A stretch of DNA of 7,532 nucleotides from Sphingomonadaceae bacterium (GTDB lineage Bacteria > Pseudomonadota > Alphaproteobacteria > Sphingomonadales > Sphingomonadaceae), in NCBI GenBank assembly GCA_019454625.1, contig JACFNY010000092.1:1-7532 (forward strand). The letters are read 5' to 3'. Both the position numbers and the translations under genes were made by a program. This document shows, in pieces, positions 1 to 5,806 of the stretch (its first letter is position 1; each line of letters starts with the position of its first letter). Under the pieces are notes generated by a model. The model was not told the DNA's origin. It was given only the letters and a program-made list of their open reading frames with translations, and ran no database searches.

Positions 1-138
1 ACCTGGCCGACGCGCCGCGAGACGATCGTGACGACGATCATGGTGCTCATCATGACCACCATCCTGTCGCTGTTCTTCCTGGGCGTCGACCAGGTGCTGG
101 GCCGAATCGTCCAGTTCCTGCTCGACATCGCGAAGTAA
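1..138 (+). CDS. secE: Preprotein translocase subunit SecE (C-terminal part)
   Basis: The window opens inside this gene; frame 1 gives 45 residues and a TAA stop. SecE is the small essential inner-membrane subunit that clamps SecY in the SecYEG protein-export channel. What is visible fits the conserved end of the family: a TWPTRRET motif at visible residues 1-8 (the usual form is W-P-[ST]-R-x-E-T), then one hydrophobic transmembrane helix of about 20 residues rich in Ile, Met, Leu and Phe, then a short amphipathic tail ending DIAK. The start and any N-terminal extension lie outside the window. Only 22 nt separate it from nusG, so the two are very likely co-transcribed, as in most bacteria. 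The identification rests on the motif plus the nusG context and is firm despite the short fragment. Confidence 0.93.
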   Translation, partial: TWPTRRETIVTTIMVLIMTTILSLFFLGVDQVLGRIVQFLLDIAK

Positions 139-160
139 ACGGGAAGGGTCGGACACGGGA

Positions 161-700
161 ATGGCCGCGCGCTGGTATATCATTCACGCCTACTCGAACT
201 TCGAGAACAAGGTCCGCGACTCGATCCTCGACGAGGCGAAGCGGCTCGGCCTCGAAGCGCTTGTCGAGCAGGTCGAGGTGCCGACCGAGACCGTGACGGA
301 GGTCCGCCGCGGCAAGAAGGTGCAGGCGGAGCGCAAGTACTTCCCCGGCTACGTGCTGGCGAAGCTGCACATGACCGACGACGTGTTCCACCTCGTGAAG
401 AACACGCCGAAAGTGACGGGTTTCCTCGGCGCGAGCGGCAAGCCCTCGCCGATCAGCGAGGCCGAGGCGGCGCGCATCCTGTCCACGAAGGGCCACCACA
501 TCGAGGCGCCGAAGGCGAAGATGAAGGTGAACTTCGAGATCGGCGACGAGGTGCGCGTGCTCGACGGCCCGTTCGCGAGCTTCAACGGTCTTGTCGAGGA
601 AATCGACTTCGACCGCGCCCGCGTGAAGGTGTCCGTGTCGATCTTCGGGCGCGCGACGCCCGTCGAGCTCGACTTCGAGCAGGTCGAGCGGACGAAGTAG
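161..700 (+). CDS. nusG: Transcription termination/antitermination factor NusG
   Basis: NusG binds RNA polymerase across the clamp, reduces pausing, and links polymerase either to Rho or, through S10, to the leading ribosome. The 179-residue product has the two expected domains. The NGN domain (about residues 3-108) starts RWYIIHAYSNFENKV and contains the FPGYVLAKL motif at 61-69 and NTPKVTGFLG at 81-90. After a linker of about 15 residues comes the KOW domain (about 126-179) with GDEVRVLDGPFASFNG at 128-143 and IFGRATPVELD near the end. The length is normal for the family (E. coli 181). ATG 161 is the first start in frame and puts the conserved WYIIHAYS block at residue 5. The ribosome binding site is weak: a GGGAAGGG run lies at 141-148, rather far from the ATG. 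It follows secE by 22 nt and precedes rplK by 97 nt. No truncation or unusual residue was seen. Confidence 0.98.
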   Translation: MAARWYIIHAYSNFENKVRDSILDEAKRLGLEALVEQVEVPTETVTEVRRGKKVQAERKYFPGYVLAKLHMTDDVFHLVKNTPKVTGFLGASGKPSPISEAEAARILSTKGHHIEAPKAKMKVNFEIGDEVRVLDGPFASFNGLVEEIDFDRARVKVSVSIFGRATPVELDFEQVERTK

Positions 701-797
701 TTTTTTACCCCCTCGCCGTTAAGGGGAGGGGCAGTTGCCTGCGGGAGGCCGCCTTCGGGCGTCCGTCTGGACCGCTAAACTTGAGAGAGAGTGAGAG
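701..797 (+). promoter_or_regulatory. nusG-rplK gap with two hairpins (possible L11/L1 leader)
   Basis: No gene fits in these 97 nt. Two hairpins are visible. In the first, CCCCTC (709-714) can pair with GAGGGG (726-731), or alternatively CCCCT (709-713) with AGGGG (722-726). In the second, a UUCG-capped stem pairs 750-753 with 758-761 around TTCG (754-757), and continues after a C-U mismatch with GG (747-748) to CC (763-764). Neither stem is followed by a T tract, so neither is an intrinsic terminator. In E. coli, L1 represses the rplKA mRNA by binding a leader structure that mimics its 23S rRNA site. One of these hairpins could serve that role, but I could not match the L1 recognition motif. 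The rplK start is preceded by a purine-rich GAGAGAGAGTGAGAG run (783-797) instead of a clear AGGAGG. No convincing promoter was seen. Confidence 0.4.
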
Positions 798-1229
798 ATG
801 GCCAAGAAGATCACCGGCTATATCAAGCTGCAGGTGCCGGCTGCAAACGCGACACCGTCGCCGCCCCTCGGGCCGGCGCTCGGTCAGCGCGGCGTCAACA
901 TCATGGAATTCTGCAAGGCGTTCAACGCCCAGACGCAGGAAATGGAGAAGGGCGCGCCCGTGCCGACGGTGATCACCGTCTATGCCGACCGCAGCTTCTC
1001 GTTCGTCACCAAGACGCCCCCCGCGACGTTCCTTCTGAAGAAGGCGGCGAACCTCAAGTCCGGCTCCAAGACGCCGGGCAAGGCGAGCGCCGGGACGATC
1101 AAGCGCTCCGCCATCCGCGACATCGCGCAGACGAAGATGGTCGACCTGTCGGCCAACGACATCGACGCGGCAATGAAGATCATCGAGGGCTCCGCGCGCT
1201 CGATGGGCCTCGAAGTGGTGGAGGGCTGA
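798..1229 (+). CDS. rplK: 50S ribosomal protein L11 (uL11)
   Basis: L11 binds the GTPase-associated centre of 23S rRNA (the 1058-1078 region in E. coli) at the base of the L7/L12 stalk. It is needed for factor-dependent GTP hydrolysis and for RelA activation, and it forms part of the thiostrepton site. The 143-residue product matches the family throughout. The N-terminal domain carries [20 protein letters not shown] at 11-30 with the conserved prolines, followed by [13 protein letters not shown]. The linker and start of the C-terminal RNA-binding domain are at 71-82 ([12 protein letters not shown]). The family signature [16 protein letters not shown] is at 125-140. E. coli L11 is 142 residues, so the length is normal. 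The start is ATG 798, after a purine-rich stretch. The gene ends 2 nt before rplA, so the pair is surely one transcript and probably translationally coupled. Confidence 0.98.
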   Translation: MAKKITGYIKLQVPAANATPSPPLGPALGQRGVNIMEFCKAFNAQTQEMEKGAPVPTVITVYADRSFSFVTKTPPATFLLKKAANLKSGSKTPGKASAGTIKRSAIRDIAQTKMVDLSANDIDAAMKIIEGSARSMGLEVVEG

Positions 1230-1231
1230 AC

Positions 1232-1933
1232 ATGGCGAAGCTGACGAAGAAGGCCAAGGCGCTGGCCGGCAAGGTCGACCGCGAGAAGCTCTACGGCGTC
1301 GATGAAGCCATCGCGCTCGTGAAGAGCCTCGCGAACGCCAAGTTCGACGAGACCGTCGAGGTCGCGCTGAACCTCGGCGTCGATCCGCGCCACGCCGACC
1401 AGATGGTGCGCGGCGTCGTCCGCCTGCCGAGCGGCACGGGCAAGGACGTCCGCGTCGCGGTGTTCGCGCGCGGCGACAAGGCCGAGGACGCCAAGAAGGC
1501 GGGCGCCGAGGTCGTCGGCGCCGAGGACCTGATGGAAGAGATCCAGAACGGCCGCAGCGATTTCGACCGCGTGATCGCGACGCCCGACATGATGGGCATC
1601 GTCGGCCGCCTCGGCAAGGTGCTCGGCCCCAAGGGCCTGATGCCGAACCCGAAGCTCGGCACCGTCACGCCGAACGTCGTCGAGGCCGTGGAAGCGGCCA
1701 AGGGCGGCCAGGTGGAGTTCCGCGTCGAGAAGGCCGGCATCATCCACAGCGGCATCGGCAAGGTGAGCTTCGACGACGCGGCCTTGAGGGCGAACTTCGA
1801 AGCCTTCGTCGACGCCATCGTCAAGGCGAAGCCGTCGGGCGCCAAGGGCAAGTACGTGCGCAAGATCGCCATCAGCTCCACGCGGGGGCCGGGCGTGCGC
1901 TCCGACACGGCGACCGCCGGCGCGGCCGCCTGA
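1232..1933 (+). CDS. rplA: 50S ribosomal protein L1 (uL1)
   Basis: L1 builds the mobile L1 stalk next to the E site and helps release deacylated tRNA. In many bacteria it also represses its own rplKA mRNA. The product is 233 residues (E. coli 234). Domain I is formed by the N- and C-terminal parts (about 1-67 and 160-233) and domain II by the middle. The L1 signature [18 protein letters not shown] lies at 128-145 and [20 protein letters not shown] at 158-177. Near the end, the motif usually written S-T-M-G-P-G-V reads [11 protein letters not shown] (215-225), a small substitution of Arg for Met. The ribosome binding site GAGGG (1221-1225) sits inside the last codons of rplK and ATG 1232 begins 2 nt after the rplK stop. 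A different upstream reading frame running from 791 into this gene is an overlap artefact. The 280-nt rplJ leader follows. Confidence 0.98.
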   Translation: MAKLTKKAKALAGKVDREKLYGVDEAIALVKSLANAKFDETVEVALNLGVDPRHADQMVRGVVRLPSGTGKDVRVAVFARGDKAEDAKKAGAEVVGAEDLMEEIQNGRSDFDRVIATPDMMGIVGRLGKVLGPKGLMPNPKLGTVTPNVVEAVEAAKGGQVEFRVEKAGIIHSGIGKVSFDDAALRANFEAFVDAIVKAKPSGAKGKYVRKIAISSTRGPGVRSDTATAGAAA

Positions 1934-2213
1934 CACAGAATCGCGGGCGATCCCGGAGACGGGCCGCCCCGAGATACCGTCCGAGATTGCAGGCGTTTCC
2001 GGGAGGAAACTCAAAACGCCAGCCTGCATGAGACGGGGAGAAGTTTTCCGGTTCCAGCCGTGCGATGGCGAACCGGGTCTGCCGAAGGGCTCCTTTCGCC
2101 CCCATGCAGACGACGACCCCGCGGACGGGCCGAGGCCCCCGGAATGGTCCGGGATTTCGGCTCAACCGTCCCGAAGGCGAGCGATCGCCGGACGGACAAA
2201 CCAGGAGTGAAGC
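1934..2213 (+). ncRNA. rplJ (L10) leader RNA
   Basis: This 280-nt gap is packed with perfect stems, as expected for the L10 leader, where the L10-L7/L12 complex binds to repress rplJL. Reading along, the stems are as follows. GGGCG/CGCCC (1945-1949/1965-1969) contains an inner CCCG-GAGA-CGGG with a GNRA loop. TGCAGGC/GCCTGCA (1988-1994/2022-2028) encloses GTTTCC/GGAAAC (1995-2000/2005-2010), or alternatively GGCGTTT/AAACGCC (1992-1998/2014-2020). CCGGTTC/GAACCGG (2048-2054/2070-2076) continues as GCCG/TGGC after a two-base bulge. A small GGGC/GCCC hairpin spans 2087-2101. A pair of alternative hairpins lies at 2123-2195 and is listed separately. The Shine-Dalgarno AGGAG (2203-2207) is well placed, and CTCCT (2090-2094) could pair with it at long range. 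The leader role follows from position and known rplJ biology; the L10-binding motif itself was not proven. Confidence 0.7.
2123..2195 (+). promoter_or_regulatory. Mutually exclusive hairpins in the L10 leader
   Basis: A single CCGTCC (2166-2171) can pair with either of two GGACGG copies. The upstream copy (2123-2128) makes a long hairpin: GGACGG, then GCCGA/TCGGC (2129-2133/2157-2161), then CCCGGA-ATGG-TCCGGG (2138-2153), about 17 base pairs with a small internal loop and a TCAA bulge. The downstream copy (2190-2195) makes a hairpin with a CGAA bulge, GGCGA/TCGCC (2176-2180/2185-2189) and a GCGA GNRA loop, ending 7 nt before the Shine-Dalgarno sequence. The two folds cannot coexist. This is the architecture expected of a switch, but the switching itself is inference. 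Neither fold ends in a T tract, so control of translation is more likely than termination. Confidence 0.55.
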
Positions 2214-2729
2214 ATGGATCGCGCTGAAAAAAAGGCGCTCGTCGCATCGCTCAACCGCGTCTTCTCGGAGACCGGGGTTGTCGTCATCACGCGCAACCAC
2301 GGCCTTACCGTCGCCCAGGTGACGGCTCTCCGCGGCAAGATGCGCGAGGCGGGCGCGGGCTATAAAGTCGCGAAGAACAAGCTCGCCCGGATCGCACTGG
2401 AAGGGACGCCGTACACGGGGATCAGCTACATGCTGGTCGGCCCGACGGCGCTGGCAACGTCGAGTGATCCCGTTGCCGCCGCCAAGGCAGCCGTCGATTT
2501 CGCGAAGACCAACGAGAAGTTGGAAATCGTCGGCGGCGCCATGGGGGACACCGTCCTCGATGCAAATGGCATCAAGCAACTGGCATCGCTGCCGTCGCTT
2601 GACGAACTGCGCGCCAAGATCGTCGGCCTCATCAATGCGCCGGCGACCAAGCTCGTTCAGATCGTCCAGGCGCCCGCAGGCCAGCTTGCGCGTGTCATGG
2701 GTGCTTACGCCGCCAAGGACGCCGCGTAA
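2214..2729 (+). CDS. rplJ: 50S ribosomal protein L10 (uL10)
   Basis: L10 anchors the L7/L12 stalk on 23S rRNA beside L11, and it is the usual autogenous repressor of its own operon. The 171-residue product has the globular RNA-binding domain at about 1-130, with [13 protein letters not shown] at 21-33 and [13 protein letters not shown] at 50-62, and a long C-terminal helix that recruits L7/L12 dimers. That helix contains three consecutive 11-residue units: [11 protein letters not shown] (134-144), [11 protein letters not shown] (145-155) and [11 protein letters not shown] (156-166). E. coli L10 (165 residues) aligns with about nine fewer residues there and binds two dimers, so three dimers are predicted here. 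ATG 2214 lies 6 nt after a good AGGAG. rplL follows after 69 nt. Confidence 0.98.
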   Translation: MDRAEKKALVASLNRVFSETGVVVITRNHGLTVAQVTALRGKMREAGAGYKVAKNKLARIALEGTPYTGISYMLVGPTALATSSDPVAAAKAAVDFAKTNEKLEIVGGAMGDTVLDANGIKQLASLPSLDELRAKIVGLINAPATKLVQIVQAPAGQLARVMGAYAAKDAA

Positions 2730-2768
2730 GCCAGTCCGGACAGGCTCTTACGACCAACACCAAACATT

Positions 2769-2783
2769 GGGCCCGATCGGCCC
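2769..2783 (+). promoter_or_regulatory. Small hairpin before the rplL ribosome binding site
   Basis: GGGCC (2769-2773) and GGCCC (2779-2783) form a perfect 5-bp stem with a 5-nt loop, ending 4 nt before the rplL Shine-Dalgarno GGAGA (2788-2792). No T tract follows, so it is not a terminator. L7/L12 is needed in several copies per L10, so a structure that isolates or exposes the rplL start would make sense, but this is inference from position only. Confidence 0.35.
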
Positions 2784-2798
2784 GCATGGAGACTTAAA

Positions 2799-3185
2799 AT
2801 GGCAGACCTTCAGAAGATTGTTGACGACCTTTCCGCGCTCACCGTTCTCGAAGCGGCCGAGCTTTCGAAGCTCCTCGAAGAGAAGTGGGGCGTTTCGGCC
2901 GCCGCTGCCGTCGCGGTTGCGGCGGCTCCGGGTGCCGGCGGCGGCGACGCCGGCGGCGCGGCCGCGGAAGAGAAGACCGAGTTCGACGTGATCCTCACCG
3001 GCGACGGCGGCAAGAAGATCAACGTCATCAAGGAAGTCCGCGCCATCACCAACCTCGGCCTCGGCGAAGCCAAGGCGCTCGTCGAGGGCGCCCCGAAGCC
3101 GGTGAAGGAAGGCGTGAACAAGGAAGAGGCCGAGAAGATCAAGAAGCAGCTCGAGGAAGCCGGCGCGACCGTCGAGATCAAGTAA
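2799..3185 (+). CDS. rplL: 50S ribosomal protein L7/L12 (bL12)
   Basis: L7/L12 forms the flexible stalk dimers that recruit and activate the translational GTPases IF2, EF-Tu, EF-G and RF3. The 128-residue product has three parts. The N-terminal dimerisation domain (1-32), with [20 protein letters not shown] at 10-29, binds L10. The hinge (about 33-58) is made of Ala, Val and Gly with a GAGGGDAGG run. The C-terminal domain (59-128) is highly conserved, with [10 protein letters not shown] at 59-68, [12 protein letters not shown] at 73-84, [20 protein letters not shown] at 86-105 and a terminal VEIK. The protein is 7 residues longer than E. coli L12, consistent with the longer glycine-rich hinge. 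ATG 2799 follows GGAGA by 6 nt. A strong terminator begins 22 nt after the stop, so unlike the E. coli layout there is no direct run-on into rpoB. Confidence 0.98.
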   Translation: MADLQKIVDDLSALTVLEAAELSKLLEEKWGVSAAAAVAVAAAPGAGGGDAGGAAAEEKTEFDVILTGDGGKKINVIKEVRAITNLGLGEAKALVEGAPKPVKEGVNKEEAEKIKKQLEEAGATVEIK

Positions 3186-3206
3186 GCTTCACGGCTTTTC
3201 GAATGG

Positions 3207-3238
3207 AAGGGCGGCGCCGCAAGGGGCCGCCCTTTTTT
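3207..3238 (+). terminator. Rho-independent terminator after rplL
   Basis: AAGGGCGGC (3207-3215) pairs perfectly with GCCGCCCTT (3226-3234) around a 10-nt loop, and six Ts follow at 3233-3238. It lies 22 nt after the rplL stop and should end the rplJL transcript. Separating rpoB from rplL in this way is the notable point. Confidence 0.93.
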
Positions 3239-3250
3239 CATGCGGCATAA

Positions 3251-3286
3251 GCGGCTGATTCCAAAGCCGCGCGTTTGATGTATGGT
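3251..3286 (+). promoter_or_regulatory. Weak candidate promoter and hairpin before the AI-2E permease
   Basis: Since a terminator precedes it, the downstream permease gene needs its own promoter. The best candidate is TTCCAA (3259-3264), a 16-bp gap and TATGGT (3281-3286), which would start transcription about 20 nt before the ATG. The match to the -35 consensus is poor. An inverted repeat GCGGCT/AGCCGC (3251-3256/3265-3270) overlaps the -35 element and could be an operator or merely a small hairpin. Both readings are tentative. Confidence 0.25.
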
Positions 3287-3312
3287 ACGGGACCAGGGAC
3301 CGGGCGGCAGCC

Positions 3313-4371
3313 ATGCGGAAGATCGAAGACAGAACCTTTCTCGCCCTCATCGTCGTCGTCTCGCTGGCGTTCGCGTGGGTGCTGCTGCCGTTCTTCGGCG
3401 CGATCCTCTGGGCGCTGATCGCCGCCATCCTGTTCGAGCCGCTCAACCGGCGGCTGCTGGCGAAGTTTCGGGGCCATCCGAACCTCGCCGCGCTCGTGAC
3501 GCTGCTGGTGATCGTCGCCATGGTGATCCTGCCCGCGATCACGCTCGGCATCTTCCTGCTTCAGGAAGCGACCGCGATCTACGCCCGCATCGAGGCCGGC
3601 CAGATCGACGTGGGCGGCTATTTCCGGCAGGTGCAGGCGCTGCTGCCGGACTGGGCGATCTCCCTGCTGCGCCGCGTCGGGCTCGGCAACATCAGCGCCA
3701 TCCGCGAGAAGATCGCCGACGGCATCGCCGACAGCTTCCAGGTGCTCGCGGCGCAGACCGTGGTGATCGGGCAGCGGACGTTCGGCTTCCTCGTCGGGCT
3801 CGGCGTGATGCTGTACCTGATCTTCTTCTTCCTGCGCGACGGGGACGCGCTCGTCGAGAAGCTGCGCGGCTCGATCCCGCTGCACCCGGCGCAGCGCAAT
3901 GCGCTCATCGCCAAGTTCGTCACCGTGATCCGTGCGACGGTGAAGGGCAGCATCGTCGTCGCCGTCCTGCAGGGCGCGGTCGGCGGCGTCGTGTTCTGGA
4001 GCCTCGGCATCCACGGCGCGCTGCTGTGGGGCGTGCTGATGGGATTCCTGTCGCTGCTCCCGGCGGTCGGCACGGGCCTCGTCTGGGTGCCGGTCGCCGT
4101 CTACCTGCTCGTCACGGGCGCGATCTGGCAGGGGGTCGTGCTCGTGTTCTGCGGCTTCTTCGTCATCGGCCTCATCGACAACCTGCTGCGCCCGATCCTC
4201 GTCGGCCGCGACGCGCGGATGCCCGACTATATCGTGCTCGTCTCGACGCTCGGCGGCATCGAGCTGTTCGGGCTGAACGGCATCGTCATCGGCCCGGTGA
4301 TCGCGGCGCTGTTCATGGCGGTGTGGGAAATCGTCGCGTCGGGCCGCCGGTCCGGCTGGACGACCGCCTGA
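3313..4371 (+). CDS. AI-2E family (UPF0118/PerM-like) transporter
   Basis: A 352-residue polytopic inner-membrane protein of the AI-2E transporter family, which includes E. coli TqsA, YdiK and PerM. Members have been linked to autoinducer-2 export or Na+/H+ exchange, so the substrate here cannot be stated. Hydrophobic segments fall at about 8-42 (likely two helices), 58-83, 150-173, 205-230, 232-262, 270-292 and 305-342. Between the third and fourth lies a soluble region of about 65 residues (84-150), typical of the family. Recognisable motifs are FFFLRDGD (171-178), LSLLPAVGTGLVW (246-258), DNLLRPILVGRDARMPD (289-305) and GLNGIVIGPVIAALF (320-334). ATG 3313 is the first start in frame and lacks a clear ribosome binding site. 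It sits between the rplL terminator and a convergent MFS gene, only 4 nt away. It has no evident functional tie to its ribosomal neighbours. Confidence 0.9.
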   Translation: MRKIEDRTFLALIVVVSLAFAWVLLPFFGAILWALIAAILFEPLNRRLLAKFRGHPNLAALVTLLVIVAMVILPAITLGIFLLQEATAIYARIEAGQIDVGGYFRQVQALLPDWAISLLRRVGLGNISAIREKIADGIADSFQVLAAQTVVIGQRTFGFLVGLGVMLYLIFFFLRDGDALVEKLRGSIPLHPAQRNALIAKFVTVIRATVKGSIVVAVLQGAVGGVVFWSLGIHGALLWGVLMGFLSLLPAVGTGLVWVPVAVYLLVTGAIWQGVVLVFCGFFVIGLIDNLLRPILVGRDARMPDYIVLVSTLGGIELFGLNGIVIGPVIAALFMAVWEIVASGRRSGWTTA

Positions 4372-4375
4372 CCCG

Positions 4376-5668
4376 TCAGTCCTCGAGGATGCGGCTGTGC
4401 GTGCGCGTGTCGCGCATCCCGAGGTAGACGACGAGCGAGATGCCGATCATCACGGTGACGTACCAGTAGAAGCCCTGCTCCATGCCCCGCGCCTTGAACC
4501 ACAGCGCCACGTATTCGGCGGTGCCGCCGAAGATCGTGTTGGCGAGCGCATAGGGCAGGGCGACGCCGAGCGCGCGGACATGCGCGGGGAACAGCTCCGC
4601 CTTCACCACGGCGTTGATCGAGGTGTAGCCGGTGACGATGACGAGCGCGCCGAGCACGAGGGCGAAGGCCACAAACGGGTCGCGCGTCGTCTCGAGCGTC
4701 GAGAAGATCGGGTAGGTGAGCAGCACGCCCGCGATGCCGAAGCCGACCATCAGCGGCTTGCGCCCGATCCGGTCCGACAGCCCGCCCGCCAGCGGTTGCA
4801 GCAGCATGAAGACGAACAGCGTCCCCGCGTTGATCTGCGAGGCGACCTCGCGGCTGAAGCCCGACGTGTTGACGAGGAACTTCTGCATGTAGATCGAGTA
4901 GGCGTAGAAGGCGAGCGTGCCGCCCGCCGTCAGCAGCATCACCACCGCCGCCTCGCGCGGGTGGCGCAGGAACAGCTCGGCGAGGCCCGACACGGCGATT
5001 CCCTCGCGCTTGGCGTTCGTGAAGCTCTCCGTCTCGGCAAGGCCGCGCCGGATGTAGAACACCACGATCGCCAGCACGCCGCCGATCGCGAAGGGGATGC
5101 GCCAGCCCCACGCGTCGAGCGCGGCCTCGGGCATCACGTTCTGAAGCACCAGCAGCACGCAGATGGCGAGAAGCTGCCCGGAGATCAGCGTCACGTACTG
5201 GAAGCTGGAGAAGAAGCCGCGCCGGTCGCGGCCGGCCATCTCGGAGAGATAGGTCGCGCTCGCGCCGTACTCGCCGCCGACCGAAAGCCCCTGCATCATG
5301 CGGGCGAGGACGAGAAGCGCGGGCGCGAACACGCCGATCGCCTTGTAATCGGGGGTCAGGGCGATGAGCAGCGAGCCCGCGCACATCAAGGTGACGGAGA
5401 GGGTGAGACCCGCCTTGCGCCCGTGCCGGTCGGCATAGATGCCCATGATCCACGCGCCGATCGGGCGCATCAGGAAGCCGACCGCGAACACGGCGGCGCT
5501 GTTCATCAGCTGCGCGGTGCGGTCGCCTTCCGGGAAGAAGTGCGGCGCGAAGTAGAGCGCGAAGGCGGCGTAGACGTACCAGTCGTACCACTCCACGAGG
5601 TTGCCGGTGGCGCCGCCGATGATGGATTTCAGGCGTTTACGACTGTCTGCTGCCGTCTTTCCGGTCAT
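4376..5668 (-). CDS. kgtP: KgtP-like MFS dicarboxylate (alpha-ketoglutarate):H+ symporter
   Basis: A 430-residue major facilitator in the metabolite:H+ symporter family. Alignment from memory with E. coli KgtP (432 residues), the 2-oxoglutarate permease, is close along the whole length. Motifs are GNLVEWYDWYVYAAF (22-36), GFLMRPIGAW (64-73), the MFS loop GIYADRHGRK (76-85), QGLSVGGEYGASATYLSEM (126-144), FQYVTLISGQLLA (156-168), YMQKFLVNT (260-268), the second-half loop GGLSDRIGRK (295-304), KAELFPAHVRALGV (356-369) and FGGTAEYVAL (380-389). I chose ATG 5668, preceded by GGGGGGAGG about 10 nt upstream. An in-frame ATG at 5767 would add 33 unconserved residues and overlap the rpoB promoter. 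The substrate could be another dicarboxylate. No clear promoter was found on this strand. Confidence 0.85.
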   Translation of the reverse strand: MTGKTAADSRKRLKSIIGGATGNLVEWYDWYVYAAFALYFAPHFFPEGDRTAQLMNSAAVFAVGFLMRPIGAWIMGIYADRHGRKAGLTLSVTLMCAGSLLIALTPDYKAIGVFAPALLVLARMMQGLSVGGEYGASATYLSEMAGRDRRGFFSSFQYVTLISGQLLAICVLLVLQNVMPEAALDAWGWRIPFAIGGVLAIVVFYIRRGLAETESFTNAKREGIAVSGLAELFLRHPREAAVVMLLTAGGTLAFYAYSIYMQKFLVNTSGFSREVASQINAGTLFVFMLLQPLAGGLSDRIGRKPLMVGFGIAGVLLTYPIFSTLETTRDPFVAFALVLGALVIVTGYTSINAVVKAELFPAHVRALGVALPYALANTIFGGTAEYVALWFKARGMEQGFYWYVTVMIGISLVVYLGMRDTRTHSRILED

Positions 5669-5714
5669 GCGGCCGCATCCTCCCCCCGTTTTCCGTGGCG
5701 TCCCTGTTAGGGGA

Positions 5715-5747
5715 CCCGCGCGCCGACGCAAAGGGATTGCGCGCGGG
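5715..5747. repeat. Perfect 9-bp inverted repeat next to the rpoB promoter
   Basis: CCCGCGCGC (5715-5723) and GCGCGCGGG (5739-5747) are exact reverse complements separated by 15 nt, ending 3 bp before the rpoB -35 hexamer and 47 nt upstream of the transporter start codon. It could be an operator shared by the divergent genes, or a hairpin in the transporter's leader. GC-rich repeats arise easily in a genome of this composition, so function is uncertain. Confidence 0.45.
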
Positions 5748-5750
5748 GGT

Positions 5751-5779
5751 TTGACAGGGCGGCTCACGGCTCCTATATC
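5751..5779 (+). promoter_or_regulatory. Sigma-70-type promoter for rpoB
   Basis: TTGACA (5751-5756) is a perfect -35 hexamer. A 17-bp spacer leads to TATATC (5774-5779), a four-of-six match to the -10 consensus. Transcription would begin near 5786, leaving a leader of about 168 nt before rpoB. It stands out in a very GC-rich region and supplies the promoter that rpoB needs, because rplL is closed by a terminator and a minus-strand gene lies in between. Confidence 0.8.
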
Positions 5780-5806
5780 CCGCTTCCTTCCACAGCCTTT
5801 CGGGAA

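Noticed and set aside
667..706. Possible terminator at the end of nusG: GCTCGAC/GTCGAGC stem and a T6 run at 701-706
   Set aside because: The stem ends at 689, 11 nt before the T run, and lies inside the coding sequence. The spacing does not fit an intrinsic terminator.
980..2029. Long minus-strand open frame opposite rplK and rplA
   Set aside because: It is an antisense shadow of two firmly identified genes. Its composition is the His/Asp/Ala/Leu/Arg pattern typical of the reverse of high-GC codons, with no recognisable domain.
2028..2210. 60-codon open frame in the rplJ leader ending 3 nt before rplJ
   Set aside because: It has no ribosome binding site, its start lies at the end of a perfect stem, and the region is better explained as structured leader RNA. 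Its product resembles nothing known to me.
3238..4014. Minus-strand open frame opposite the AI-2E permease
   Set aside because: It is a charged, low-complexity shadow that runs back to the rplL terminator. The plus strand shows clear membrane segments and family motifs.
4397..5710. Long plus-strand open frame opposite the MFS gene
   Set aside because: The product is Arg/His/Glu/Ala-rich with no domain, while the minus strand gives a complete transporter with all MFS motifs.
3239..5750. Transporter pair as a mobile or genomic-island insertion
   Set aside because: No transposase, integrase, terminal repeats or target duplications were seen. Base composition and codon use look like the neighbouring genes.
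5669..5767. N-terminal extension of the KgtP-like gene to an upstream in-frame ATG at 5767
   Set aside because: The 33 extra residues are Arg/Pro/Gly-rich and unlike the family. They would run through the rpoB -35 region and the inverted repeat. ATG 5668 has a good GGAGG and gives the usual family length.
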